The notes below the pieces were generated by a model. That model was not told the DNA's origin. It saw only the letters and a program-made list of their open reading frames with translations, and ran no database searches. Positions 7,231 through 15,974 of a stretch of DNA of 64,000 bases are shown here, one piece after another. Made by a program: the position numbers and the translations under genes. Within the stretch, counting starts at the first letter, position 1, and every line of letters starts with the position of its first letter. The DNA is from Actinomycetes bacterium (lineage in GTDB: Bacteria; Actinomycetota; Acidimicrobiia; Acidimicrobiales; Microtrichaceae), in NCBI GenBank assembly GCA_024222295.1, contig JAAEPF010000032.1, positions 27,932-91,931 on the forward strand, given 5' to 3'.

Positions 7231-10200
7231 ATGGCGCTCACGGAGTACGAACTCACCGACCGCACCACCCTCGATCGCGGCACCGTGTTCTGCACCGGCG
7301 TGCAGGCCCTGGCGCGGCTTCCCGTCGAGCAACTGCGGGTCGACAGGGCAAACGGACTCAACACGGCCGCGTTTGCGTCCGGCTACCCGGGCAGTCCCCT
7401 GGCCGGGTACGACATCGAACTACGCCGCAGCATCGATACAGCACCCGACCTTCCGATCGTGCACCGGCCTGCGGTCAACGAGGAACTGGGCGTCACCGCT
7501 GTCATGGGCAGCCAATTGGCTGCCAGTCGAGCCGACGCCACCTACGACGGAGTCGTGGGCCTCTGGTACGGCAAGGCGCCCGGCCTCGACCGCTCCTCCG
7601 ATGCGCTACGCCACGCGGTGTTCGCCGGCACCTCGCCGGCCGGCGGCGCGGTCGCGATCGTGGGCGACGACCCGGCTGCGAAGTCCTCCACGCTGCCGTC
7701 ATCGTCGGATGCCACCTTTGTGGACCTGCACCTCCCGATCCTCTACCCCGCTGATGTCGGCCAGGCGCTCGACCTCGGCCGTCACGCCATCGCGCTCTCA
7801 CGTGCGTCGGGCCTCTGGGTGGGGCTCAAGATCGTCAGCTCAGTTGCTGACGGCACCGCCAACGTGGCACTAGACCCGCACCGGGTTTCGCCTGTGATGC
7901 CGACCATCGACGGTGCGCCATACCTGTGCCGCCCCGACGGGCTGCTACTGGGCGCGCACTCCCTCGAGATCGAGCAGGAACTCCGCGGGGTCCGCAGCGA
8001 CCTCGCCGTCAGCTACGGGGCCCTCAACGAACTCAACCGACTCACCGTGCCCTGCGACGACGCGTGGCTCGGGATCATCGCCTCCGGGGTCACACACCGC
8101 GAGCTGATGGAAGCCCTGCGACGGCTCGGCCTGGACGAGGCCCGACTCGCTGCGAACGGCATACGGATCATGGAGATGCAGATGCCCATTCCGTTCCACG
8201 CCAGCGAGGTGCGCGAGTTCGCCCGCGGCCTCGAAGAGGTGATGGTTGTCGAGGAGATGAACCCCACCCTGGCCAGGCTGGTTCGCGACTGCCTCTACAA
8301 CTCGGGCCACCAGCCTCATGTGACCGGCAAGTACGACCGCGCGGGGCGGCCCCAGTTCCCGAGTCACGGTCCGCTCACCGCGGACCGCATGCTGGAGCCG
8401 TTGCGCACGGCGCTCGAGTCACGCCTGGGAGGCGTGCTCAATCCACCGGAGCGCCGACGGGCGCAGATTCCTGTCTCGATCAACGATGCCCGCACACCCT
8501 TCTTCTGCTCGGGCTGCCCACACAACCAATCCACCCGCACACCCGAGGGCACGATCGTGGGGGCCGGAATCGGTTGCCACACCATGGCGATGCTGAGCGA
8601 TGACCCGCGGCTGGGCGAGATCGTCACGATCAGCGCCATGGGCGGAGAGGGCGCCCCGTGGATCGGGATGTCGCCGTTCGTCGAGTCCGGCCACCTCACC
8701 CAGAACCTCGGCGACGGTACCTACTTCCACAGCGGCCAGCTGGCGGTTCAGGCCGCAGTCGACGCGGGCGTCAACATCACCTACAAGGTTCTTCTCAACG
8801 GACACGTGGCCATGACCGGCGGACAGCGCCCTCCGGGCCAGCTCGATGCCGCAGCGCTCAGCGGCGTGCTGCTCGCTCAGGGTGTGGCCCGCGTGATCGT
8901 GACCGCTGATGACACCGCTCGCCTGGCACCGCTCACCTTCCCGGGCGGAGTCGACCTCTGGGACCGCAGCCGGATCATCGAGGCCCAGGAAGTGCTGGCG
9001 TCGACTCCCGGGGTCACTGTGCTCGTGCACGACCAGCCGTGTGCGGCCGAGTTGCGCCGCGCCCGACGGCGCGGCGCAGAGCCCACCCCCGACCGGCGAC
9101 TCATGATCCACGAGGGAGTGTGCGAGGGCTGTGGCGACTGTTCGGAGAAGAGCTCCTGCCTCTCGGTTCAGCCCGTCGACACACCCCTTGGCCCCAAGAC
9201 CCGCATCGACCAGACAGGGTGCAATCTCGACTACGCCTGCCTCGACGGTGACTGCCCCTCGTTTCTCACAGTGCGCGCTGCTCCCCGTCGCTGGTGGCAC
9301 CGCTTCCGCGCACCGGAGCCTGCGCCCACCGGGCCACCGGTTCCACAGGCTCCCCCCACCGACATCGGCGCGCCCCCGAGGGCTGAAACCGTCTCGGCGC
9401 GGATCCGTTTCGCAGGCATCGGTGGAACCGGCGTGGTGACGGTGTCACAGGTGATCGGCACCGCCGCGATGCTCGACGGGCTCGACGTACACGGGCTCGA
9501 CCAGACCGGGCTCTCCCAGAAAGCAGGTCCGGTGGTCTCCGACCTGCTCATCAGCTCACGCGGAGCCGAGACGGCCACAAATCACCTCGGTGACGGCCAG
9601 GCCGACGCCCTCATTGCACTCGACTCGATCGTGGCGGCGTCCAACGACGCCCTCGCCGCGGCTTCGCCCGACCGCACGGCGCTCGTGGGGTCGACCAGCG
9701 AAACACCCACCGCCTCCATGATCACGCATCCCGATGCATCACGCGACGAGTCTTCCGTCGTGCGCGAGCGGATCGAGGCAGCATGCATAGCCGGCGCCTC
9801 CTGGGCAGATGCCGCACGATGCGCCGAGACGCTCGTGGGTGAGCCGGCTACTGCCAACATGTTCGTTGTCGGCATGGCGTGGCAGGCCGGCCTGCTGCCT
9901 GTCTCGCTCAGCTCGGTTCTGTCTGCCATCGACGTCAACAGCGTCGCGGTCCAGGCCAACCGGCACGCGTTCGCGTGGGGTCGCCTGGCGGTTTCAGACC
10001 CGCCGGCCCTGCAGCGCGCGATCAACGCCGCGACAACGGCCAGTAACGCCCCACCTCGACCGTCTCCAGCGCTCGAGATGAAGCTCGCCGACCTGACACA
10101 GCTCGGAGCCCCACGGCGCACACTCGATGCGGTGGCCCTGCGGTGCGCTGCTCTCGTGGACTACCAGTCTGAGCGCCTCGCCACTCGATACATCGACCTG

Positions 10201-10716
10201 GTGCTGAGGGCTGCGGAGCGTGAACAGGAAGTGGCGCCAGGTCGATGGGAACTGACCGACACCGTCACCGAACAACTCCACCGGGTGCTGGCCTACAAGG
10301 ACGAGTACGAGGTGGCCCGACTGCTGACGGACGCGCAGGTGCTTCGCGACGCCGCCCGGTTGGTCGACGGGCCGGCACGTGTGTCGTGGAACCTGCACCC
10401 GCCCACGCTGCGCGACCGCGGGCTGGGCCACAAGATTGAGCTCGGCCCGTGGGCGATGCCTGCCCTGAAGCTGCTGGCCCGGTCGCGACGGCTGCGCGGC
10501 ACATGGCTCGATCCGTTCGGTCGTGCCGAGGTTCGGCGCGCAGAGCGGGGTCTCGCCGAGGAGTACGCCGCTGCGCTCGAGAAGGCCCTGGCTGGGCTCG
10601 GACCCCACACGTTCGAGTCGACGCTGGAGCTGGCACAACTACCGCGGCAGGTGCGCGGCTACGAGGACCGCAAGCTCACCGCCCTAAAGGCCGTTCGCAA
10701 GCAGCTTGGTGGCTGA
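7231..10716 (+). CDS. Indolepyruvate:ferredoxin oxidoreductase, single-chain fused form
   Basis: The 1161-residue enzyme should oxidatively decarboxylate aryl- or branched 2-oxo acids (from amino-acid transamination) to acyl-CoA, passing electrons to ferredoxin. The N-terminal part is the pyruvate:ferredoxin oxidoreductase alpha-like domain. FFCSGCPHN and the thiamine-diphosphate site GDGTYFHSGQ...VAMTGGQ lie at about residues 430-535. A ferredoxin-like Cys cluster (EGVCEGCGDCSEKSSC) is near 627, and the gamma domain (FAGIGGTGVVTVSQVIG) begins near 726. A conserved C-terminal extension follows. GAAGGA, seven bases before ATG 7231, fixes the start and rules out an upstream in-frame alternative. 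The divergent Lrp gene fits amino-acid control. Confidence 0.9.
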   Translation: MALTEYELTDRTTLDRGTVFCTGVQALARLPVEQLRVDRANGLNTAAFASGYPGSPLAGYDIELRRSIDTAPDLPIVHRPAVNEELGVTAVMGSQLAASRADATYDGVVGLWYGKAPGLDRSSDALRHAVFAGTSPAGGAVAIVGDDPAAKSSTLPSSSDATFVDLHLPILYPADVGQALDLGRHAIALSRASGLWVGLKIVSSVADGTANVALDPHRVSPVMPTIDGAPYLCRPDGLLLGAHSLEIEQELRGVRSDLAVSYGALNELNRLTVPCDDAWLGIIASGVTHRELMEALRRLGLDEARLAANGIRIMEMQMPIPFHASEVREFARGLEEVMVVEEMNPTLARLVRDCLYNSGHQPHVTGKYDRAGRPQFPSHGPLTADRMLEPLRTALESRLGGVLNPPERRRAQIPVSINDARTPFFCSGCPHNQSTRTPEGTIVGAGIGCHTMAMLSDDPRLGEIVTISAMGGEGAPWIGMSPFVESGHLTQNLGDGTYFHSGQLAVQAAVDAGVNITYKVLLNGHVAMTGGQRPPGQLDAAALSGVLLAQGVARVIVTADDTARLAPLTFPGGVDLWDRSRIIEAQEVLASTPGVTVLVHDQPCAAELRRARRRGAEPTPDRRLMIHEGVCEGCGDCSEKSSCLSVQPVDTPLGPKTRIDQTGCNLDYACLDGDCPSFLTVRAAPRRWWHRFRAPEPAPTGPPVPQAPPTDIGAPPRAETVSARIRFAGIGGTGVVTVSQVIGTAAMLDGLDVHGLDQTGLSQKAGPVVSDLLISSRGAETATNHLGDGQADALIALDSIVAASNDALAAASPDRTALVGSTSETPTASMITHPDASRDESSVVRERIEAACIAGASWADAARCAETLVGEPATANMFVVGMAWQAGLLPVSLSSVLSAIDVNSVAVQANRHAFAWGRLAVSDPPALQRAINAATTASNAPPRPSPALEMKLADLTQLGAPRRTLDAVALRCAALVDYQSERLATRYIDLVLRAAEREQEVAPGRWELTDTVTEQLHRVLAYKDEYEVARLLTDAQVLRDAARLVDGPARVSWNLHPPTLRDRGLGHKIELGPWAMPALKLLARSRRLRGTWLDPFGRAEVRRAERGLAEEYAAALEKALAGLGPHTFESTLELAQLPRQVRGYEDRKLTALKAVRKQLGG

Positions 10717-10760
10717 GCAGCATCCGCACCGGTGCTGTGACACCCATCACGCGCGGATCG

Positions 10761-10802
10761 TGAGACACCGGATCGGGGCCCTGAGACACCGGATCGGGGC
10801 CC
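10761..10802 (+). repeat. Two perfect 21-bp tandem repeats
   Basis: Two adjacent identical 21-base units (10761-10781 and 10782-10802) begin TGAGACACCGGATCGGGG. A partial third unit (TGAGA) follows, and part of the motif (CGGATCG) precedes them. They lie 44 bases after the oxidoreductase stop and 68 bases before the first gene of the SipW-like cluster, so they could be regulator sites or a slippage product. Confidence 0.85.
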
Positions 10803-10869
10803 TGAGATTTACCCGTCCATGGCCGTTTCATCGCTCAAGATGCGCGGTGAGGATCCGAGAGATTCGGCC

Positions 10870-11319
10870 ATGGAAAACACTCAAACCCCCACACAGGTAC
10901 GACGGAACCGCGTCAAGAGGTCGCACCGATCGAACCGCTCATGGCGAGCGGTTGGCATCGGTGCTGCTGTATTGATGGCCTTCGTACTCACCGCATCAGC
11001 TGCCACCCTCGGTGGTCTCGGAAGCTCCGGACTCGGCGCTGACGACACCGTGGTCGCCAGCTGCGACAACGATGGCGTGACCATCGACTACACGGTGGTC
11101 TACGACGCCACCGACGGTCGCTTCGAGGTCGACTCCGCTGACATCAGCGGCATCGCTGCGGCCTGCGTCGGCCAGACACTCGACGTCGCCCTGCGCGATG
11201 GCAGCGGCACCCTCCTCGACAGCGGCAGCGGCACTGTTTCCGGCGCCAGCGAGTCGATCTCGATGACGAACGTGTCGGCCGAGGCAGTCGAAGCCGCCAG
11301 CGTCGCCATCTACAGCTGA
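10870..11319 (+). CDS. Small secreted protein of a SipW-type cluster
   Basis: The 149-residue protein has a basic N-terminus, a hydrophobic segment (VGIGAAVLMAFVLTASAATLGG, two parts of about 11 residues) and a mature domain. Two cysteines (VVASCDNDG and AAACVGQT) could form a disulfide in a beta-rich fold. It lies directly before another secreted protein and a SipW-like signal peptidase, as do TasA/camelysin-like proteins that need a dedicated peptidase. This is inference from context; I see no direct TasA motif. ATG 10870 gives a normal signal peptide. ATG 10840 and 10819 are in frame and cannot be excluded. No clear Shine-Dalgarno site is present. Confidence 0.62.
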   Translation: MENTQTPTQVRRNRVKRSHRSNRSWRAVGIGAAVLMAFVLTASAATLGGLGSSGLGADDTVVASCDNDGVTIDYTVVYDATDGRFEVDSADISGIAAACVGQTLDVALRDGSGTLLDSGSGTVSGASESISMTNVSAEAVEAASVAIYS

Positions 11320-11349
11320 GCCTGACGGACCAGTTGTAGAGAGTCTCAG

Positions 11350-12075
11350 GTGCGCACACGCAAGATCAGCAGGGCCGATCGGAGCAGCATGCTCCGATCG
11401 GCCCTCGCCGTGCTCGCAGTGCTGTCCGCAGCGCTTGGGCTCCATCTCGCATCGGCCGCTCAACTGCCGCTCGCAACGTCACAGGTGTTCGCCCAGGACG
11501 TGCCCGGAACCATCCCGGTGTCACAGCCCCTGGCCCTGGACGACATGGGCGGCTTTCAGAACCTCAGCGGCCGCGTCGCCGAGATCGGGGGGCCGTGGCT
11601 GGTGCACCGCGGCTGGTTCCAAGTCTGGAACGGTGGCGCCCGGCGAATCGGCTGGGAAGACGCCGGCATTGCCTCGCTCGACGTGTCGGCGCAGCGGGTG
11701 CGCGTAACCTCCAACGTCGCCACCAGCGGTCGCTTCGACATGGCCGTCGCCGCACGAGTCAACAACAACGGACGACGGGGCATCCACGCGGTCTGGAGGG
11801 GCGACCAGGCCGGCCAACTGCAGATCGTGTTCGTGCGAGGCGGTACCCGCACGGTGCTCGCAGCACAGACCGGCTTGCCGACCGGACCCGGTCTGCTGAC
11901 CCTCGAGGTCGACGGCACGCAGGTCACCGCCTCGATCCACGGCTCCACCATCTCGGCCACCCTCACCCCCGCCCAGGACAACGCCCTGGGCGGTACGCGT
12001 GCCGGCATCTGGGCATACGGCTCCAACTCATGGAATGACCCCTTCACGGACTTCGTCGTGGAGTCATTGCCATGA
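11350..12075 (+). CDS. Secreted beta-sandwich-type protein of the SipW-type cluster
   Basis: The 241-residue protein starts at GTG 11350 and carries a signal anchor (about residues 15-38). A single domain follows that looks like a concanavalin A/LamG-type beta sandwich: alternating short strands such as RIGWEDAGIASLDV, RFDMAVAARV and LTLEVDGTQVTASIHG, ending TRAGIWAYGSNSW...DFVVESLP. This pattern is common in surface proteins that bind sugars or other surface ligands. The gene starts 30 bases after the preceding small secreted protein and overlaps the signal peptidase gene by four bases (ATGA), so all three are probably co-transcribed. The ligand is unknown and the fold call is by pattern only. 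Confidence 0.62.
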   Translation: MRTRKISRADRSSMLRSALAVLAVLSAALGLHLASAAQLPLATSQVFAQDVPGTIPVSQPLALDDMGGFQNLSGRVAEIGGPWLVHRGWFQVWNGGARRIGWEDAGIASLDVSAQRVRVTSNVATSGRFDMAVAARVNNNGRRGIHAVWRGDQAGQLQIVFVRGGTRTVLAAQTGLPTGPGLLTLEVDGTQVTASIHGSTISATLTPAQDNALGGTRAGIWAYGSNSWNDPFTDFVVESLP

Positions 12076-12752
12076 GTCCTCACGACCCACCCACGAGCGA
12101 CTGCACGAAGACGGCCGACGAGCCGCCGGCCGGCAGCATCGCAGCCCCGTGGATGCCCGAGCACTCAGCCGGCGCGCACCCCAACCGTCGCAAGACCGAC
12201 CCCGCCAACGCCACGGCCAGCACCGAGGTGCGGTGCAACCGCCCCGAACCGCACCAGCGCGAGTCGCGCCGCGTGTTCTCCCGCGTGGCCGCCCTGCTCT
12301 GTGCCGTCGTCATCGCTGCTCTGGCCGTTGCACACGCCAGTGGCTACCTCACGACCGTCATCGTGGCGGGCAACTCGATGGAGCCCGCCATGCACGGTGG
12401 CGACCTGGCGATCGCGAGTGCCCCCGGCGAGTACAACGTGGGCGACGCTGTGGTGCTGGTCGTACCAGAGGGCGAACCCGGCGCCGGCCAGAGGGTGGTT
12501 CACCGCATCATCTCGACCGACGACGGAGTGATCCGCACCCAGGGCGACAACCGCGACACCGCTGACATGTGGGCGATCACGACCGCTGACATCAAGGGCC
12601 GGGTCGCCGTCGTGCTCGACTCGGCAGGCCTGCTCCATTTCCTGCAGAACCCGTTGGTGATCGGCGGTCTGGCCGCCGTCGTCACGCTTGCGTTCCTGGC
12701 ACCCTCGCTGGCACCATCCGGCGGCGACCAGCCGCGCAGGCGACGCGGATAG
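12072..12752 (+). CDS. SipW-like (ER-type) signal peptidase I
   Basis: The 226-residue membrane protease of family S26 has a cytoplasmic N-terminal tail of about 65 residues and a membrane helix (about 70-95). The nucleophile box AGNSMEP has Ser102. RVVHRI places His144 where bacterial LepB enzymes have Lys, the mark of the SipW/Sec11 type. TQGDNRDTAD supplies the conserved GDN, and a second membrane helix is near the C-terminus (about 192-215). Known relatives process dedicated substrates encoded beside them, here most likely the two proteins just upstream. The start overlaps the preceding stop (ATGA), suggesting translational coupling. The Cys-containing tail before the helix is not a lipobox. 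Confidence 0.85.
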   Translation: MSPHDPPTSDCTKTADEPPAGSIAAPWMPEHSAGAHPNRRKTDPANATASTEVRCNRPEPHQRESRRVFSRVAALLCAVVIAALAVAHASGYLTTVIVAGNSMEPAMHGGDLAIASAPGEYNVGDAVVLVVPEGEPGAGQRVVHRIISTDDGVIRTQGDNRDTADMWAITTADIKGRVAVVLDSAGLLHFLQNPLVIGGLAAVVTLAFLAPSLAPSGGDQPRRRRG

Positions 12753-12803
12753 CGGTGCCAGACGGATACGACCCCTCGCGGGACCGGGTCACCTGAGGCT
12801 CCG

Positions 12804-14390
12804 CTACGGAACCTGGATGATTCCCGCGGCCCCTCCGAGGGTGCCGGACACGATCGAGCCGAACGGTCCGACCTCAGTTGCGGCGTAGGCGGAGTTGTCG
12901 CTGCTGGACTGCGTGAGGGGGATGCGGAACACGCTGGCCCCGGTGTGCCAGTCCATGCCCTCGAGGGTCCAGAATCCGTTGCGCGCACCCCAGCAGTAGG
13001 CGTAGCCGGTGGCTGTGCTCATCGACGGGATTCCGTTGGGGCAGCTGACGGTCTGGTTGACCCACACCGAATCGAGTGTGCGCGTGGCCGGGTCCCAACG
13101 GAACTTCTCCGCCCCGTGGGGGGCGATACTCGGGTTGCCGGAGTTGAACACTGCGAGCTTGTCGCCCGCCACGTCGAACGGGGGACCGTATGCGTTGCTC
13201 ACGGTCATCACGTCGTGGGCACGGCCGGTGAGCGACTGCTCGGTGATCGAGCGGGTGGCATCGGGGTCGCCGAAGGTGATCGGGGCGTCGCCCGCCAGGC
13301 GACGGTCCTCACCGGGCAGCCCGGACCAGTCCGCCGGGATCTCATCTCGCCAGAACACGTTGAGGTGCATCAACACCTGGCCATCTGCGATTGCCACGAG
13401 CTTGTCGTCGGAGCCCGATCCGAGCAGGGTCGGGGTGGTGCCGGAGCCCGGACCCAGCCGGCCGGGTGCAGGCACCGCCGGACCGCTGTCGTAGGCCACA
13501 CTCCAGGCACCATCGGCCTCGTCGAGGGTGAGCGAGGTGCCGGTCCACTGCACCCGGAACATGTGGGACTCCGTCACCACGTAGATGCCCCCGTCCTCGT
13601 CGATGGCGATCGAGTTGGACACCGTGTGGCCTCCGGGCAGCACGAGCGTCTGAAAGCCGGTGAAGTCTCGCTCGACGGACATCACCACGCCCGTCTTGGA
13701 GATCACGATGATGGTGCCGTCGTAGGTGAGGCTCATGCCGACGATCACATCGTCGACCGTTAGGACGCCATCGGGGATCTCGAACGTATCGTCGAGTACG
13801 ACGCCAGAAGTCGGGTCTCCCGCAACGGCATCGCGGAACCGACGCACCTGCGCCTGGCCGGCGGCGAAGAAGTGGCCGTTCACGTCCACGAAGGAGTAGG
13901 CGGTCGAGATCGCGTTCTCGATGCCGCCGGAAAGGTCGGGCAGCAGCGGGAGTTCGGACACCTTCTGCAGGCCGGCCTCACTGTGCACCGACTTGTGCAC
14001 GCCGAACCACGCCGAGCCCCAAACCGGGTAGGACCCGTCCGCGTAGGACGGGCCGTACGCCATCGTGATGGCGCCCGGTGAGCCGGAAATCCTGTCGACG
14101 AACGTGGTGTCGTTGCGAGTCGGCCCGGGCAGCTCGGAAGACGCCTGCTGGTACGAGCTCTGGTGGCTGATCGGCCATGGAGAATCCGCGAGGAAGGGAT
14201 TGGCCGGCGGTTGGGTGTCATGCGGACCCGGAACCGGGTCCGGAGCCCATGGGTCCTCCGGGATGTCGGGTGGCGGATTGGTGCAGGCACCGGCGACCAG
14301 TGCCACCAGTGCCACCAGTGCCGCGATGACCAGCAATGCCTTGGTACGCCCGCCAGGCATAGGTCCATTCCCAGTGGATGTGTTGCTCAT
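12804..14390 (-). CDS. Large secreted lipoprotein, beta-propeller-like, function unknown
   Basis: The 528-residue product has a signal peptide whose core is ALVALVALVAGAC, giving a lipobox Cys followed by TNPP. After a Pro-rich spacer (about residues 38-60) the protein is made of short strand-rich segments with repeated GS, DG and VVS turns (for example GTIIVISKTGVVMSV and GGIYVVTESHMFRV). This resembles a multi-blade propeller or PQQ/NHL-type surface protein. I see no catalytic motif. It converges on the SipW-type cluster. The Cys-Thr-Asn-Pro-Pro start is shared with the 1020-residue lipoprotein at 48.8-51.9 kb. The ATG at 14390 has no evident Shine-Dalgarno site; GTG and ATG codons nearby are alternatives. 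Confidence 0.65.
   Translation of the reverse strand: MSNTSTGNGPMPGGRTKALLVIAALVALVALVAGACTNPPPDIPEDPWAPDPVPGPHDTQPPANPFLADSPWPISHQSSYQQASSELPGPTRNDTTFVDRISGSPGAITMAYGPSYADGSYPVWGSAWFGVHKSVHSEAGLQKVSELPLLPDLSGGIENAISTAYSFVDVNGHFFAAGQAQVRRFRDAVAGDPTSGVVLDDTFEIPDGVLTVDDVIVGMSLTYDGTIIVISKTGVVMSVERDFTGFQTLVLPGGHTVSNSIAIDEDGGIYVVTESHMFRVQWTGTSLTLDEADGAWSVAYDSGPAVPAPGRLGPGSGTTPTLLGSGSDDKLVAIADGQVLMHLNVFWRDEIPADWSGLPGEDRRLAGDAPITFGDPDATRSITEQSLTGRAHDVMTVSNAYGPPFDVAGDKLAVFNSGNPSIAPHGAEKFRWDPATRTLDSVWVNQTVSCPNGIPSMSTATGYAYCWGARNGFWTLEGMDWHTGASVFRIPLTQSSSDNSAYAATEVGPFGSIVSGTLGGAAGIIQVP
14296..14322 (-). repeat. Three perfect 9-bp tandem repeats in a signal-peptide core
   Basis: ACCAGTGCC occurs three times in a row on the plus strand and encodes ALV-ALV-ALV in the lipoprotein's hydrophobic core. 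Loss or gain of a unit would keep the frame and change core length by three residues. Confidence 0.9.
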
Positions 14391-14561
14391 CAGCCGCCCC
14401 CGCTGCCGTCGTCTGTGTCAGTCGCCGAACCGAAACTACCTCACTGGCAAGCTAGTCGCGCGGTCCACCACCCGGCAAGGAAACCATCGCCGGCATGAGC
14501 GCCCGCTCGGACCGACGGCCGCGGCTGCTGTCGCCATCGGCGTCGGTGGGCTCCTGTGGCG

Positions 14562-15911
14562 CTAGTGCTCGGTCGTCTCGGGCTGCTCGAAGAGGTGCGC
14601 GTTGTGCAGGAAGCCGTGAACGCTGAACGGCCGGGTCGCCTCGTCGTGGTGCGGGGGAAACACCAGCCAGGCTGCACCTGCACCGACAAGGCACATGAGA
14701 CCCGAGATGGTGAACGCAAGCGGGAAGTCCCCGGCGTCTCCGAACCAACCGCCGAGGATCGGGAACAGGATCCCTCCCGCGCCATAGGACAGGAACACCC
14801 ACGGGTAGTTGTCGCCCACCACCTCGTTTCCGAACTCGTCGGCGGTCAGGGCCGGGAACAGAGCGAAGTTCCCACCGAAGTTGAACCCGATCAGCGCTGC
14901 AGCCGCGTAGAGCGTGTACTCGTTGCCGGCCATGGTCGTGAACGCGAGGAGAAACAGCCCTTGGGTCGCGGCCATCACGACCACCGAGCGTCGGCGACCG
15001 ATGCGGTCACTCAACGTGCCCCACACGAGCCGACCGACACCGTTGGCGATGCTGAAGAACACCGCCATGGCCGTGCCTGCGATCGCACTGGCCTCCGATT
15101 CGGATACGCCACCGTCCACCAGCGCCTCGATCGGGTAGAGCTTCATCAGGCCGATCGCCATCAGGCCCGCCCCGGCGCTCACCATGAACGTGAGTGAGAT
15201 CAGGTGGAACTGCGGGGTGCGCAACATCTCGCGCGGAGTGAAGGGCTCGCCCCCGACCCCGGCCGCCTCTGCAGGCGCGAACCCCGCGGGTTGCCACCCC
15301 TTGGGCGGCATCCTCATCGTCAGGCTGCCCACAGCCACGATGACGGCGAAGGCCACCCCATAGAGGCGGAACGTGCCGTCCAGCCCGACCCGGCCGATCA
15401 GGTCACCCCACGAACCGGCGAGCTTGATCCAGGCCAGCGCTCCGAAGCCGAATCCTGCCACGGCGACGCCGGTGATCATGCCCTTGTGGTCCGGGAACCA
15501 CCGCATCCCGACCGCGATCGGCACAACGTAGCCCAGGCCGATTCCGGCGCCGGCGATCAGTCCGATGCCGATGAGCACTGCTGCGAACTGAGTGCCGCCA
15601 CCGATGCTGGCCACCAGGTACCCGATACCCAGGGTGACACCCCCACCGAGGGCCAGCCGCCGCGGGCCCCACGAATTGAGCTTGCGGCCGGCGAAGACCA
15701 TCACCAGGGCGAAGGTGGCCAGGCTCACCGAGAACACGACCTGGGTCTGTACCTTCGACCATCCCGCGTCACGCAGGTCAGGGGTGAACACCGACCACGA
15801 ATAGATGGCACCAAGGCACAGCTGGATGAGAACCGCTCCGACTGCGACCAGCCACCTGCTGGACCCGACTCCGGCGCCCGTGTCTTCTACACCCGCGCTG
15901 CTGCTCATCAA
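14562..15911 (-). CDS. MFS transporter, oxalate/formate antiporter (OFA) type
   Basis: The 449-residue protein has twelve predicted membrane helices. The first segment, LIQLCLGAIYSWSVF, and the pattern GIGLGYVVPIAVGMRWFPDHKG are typical of the OFA branch of the major facilitator superfamily, which exchanges small carboxylates. A central cytoplasmic loop (about residues 200-230) separates the halves. The second half has GRLVWGTLSDRIGRR, the family's loop motif. The C-terminus (PPHHDEATRP) is hydrophilic. It stands alone, without an adjacent oxalate-degrading enzyme, so the substrate is uncertain. Two adjacent ATGs (15911 and 15908) follow a GGGGA Shine-Dalgarno-like run. Confidence 0.82.
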   Translation of the reverse strand: MMSSSAGVEDTGAGVGSSRWLVAVGAVLIQLCLGAIYSWSVFTPDLRDAGWSKVQTQVVFSVSLATFALVMVFAGRKLNSWGPRRLALGGGVTLGIGYLVASIGGGTQFAAVLIGIGLIAGAGIGLGYVVPIAVGMRWFPDHKGMITGVAVAGFGFGALAWIKLAGSWGDLIGRVGLDGTFRLYGVAFAVIVAVGSLTMRMPPKGWQPAGFAPAEAAGVGGEPFTPREMLRTPQFHLISLTFMVSAGAGLMAIGLMKLYPIEALVDGGVSESEASAIAGTAMAVFFSIANGVGRLVWGTLSDRIGRRRSVVVMAATQGLFLLAFTTMAGNEYTLYAAAALIGFNFGGNFALFPALTADEFGNEVVGDNYPWVFLSYGAGGILFPILGGWFGDAGDFPLAFTISGLMCLVGAGAAWLVFPPHHDEATRPFSVHGFLHNAHLFEQPETTEH

Positions 15912-15974
15912 GTCCCCGTTCCGTCCAGACGTTCTGCACGCAACGATATGCCGGGTCGCGGCCGTTGAGCGCGG

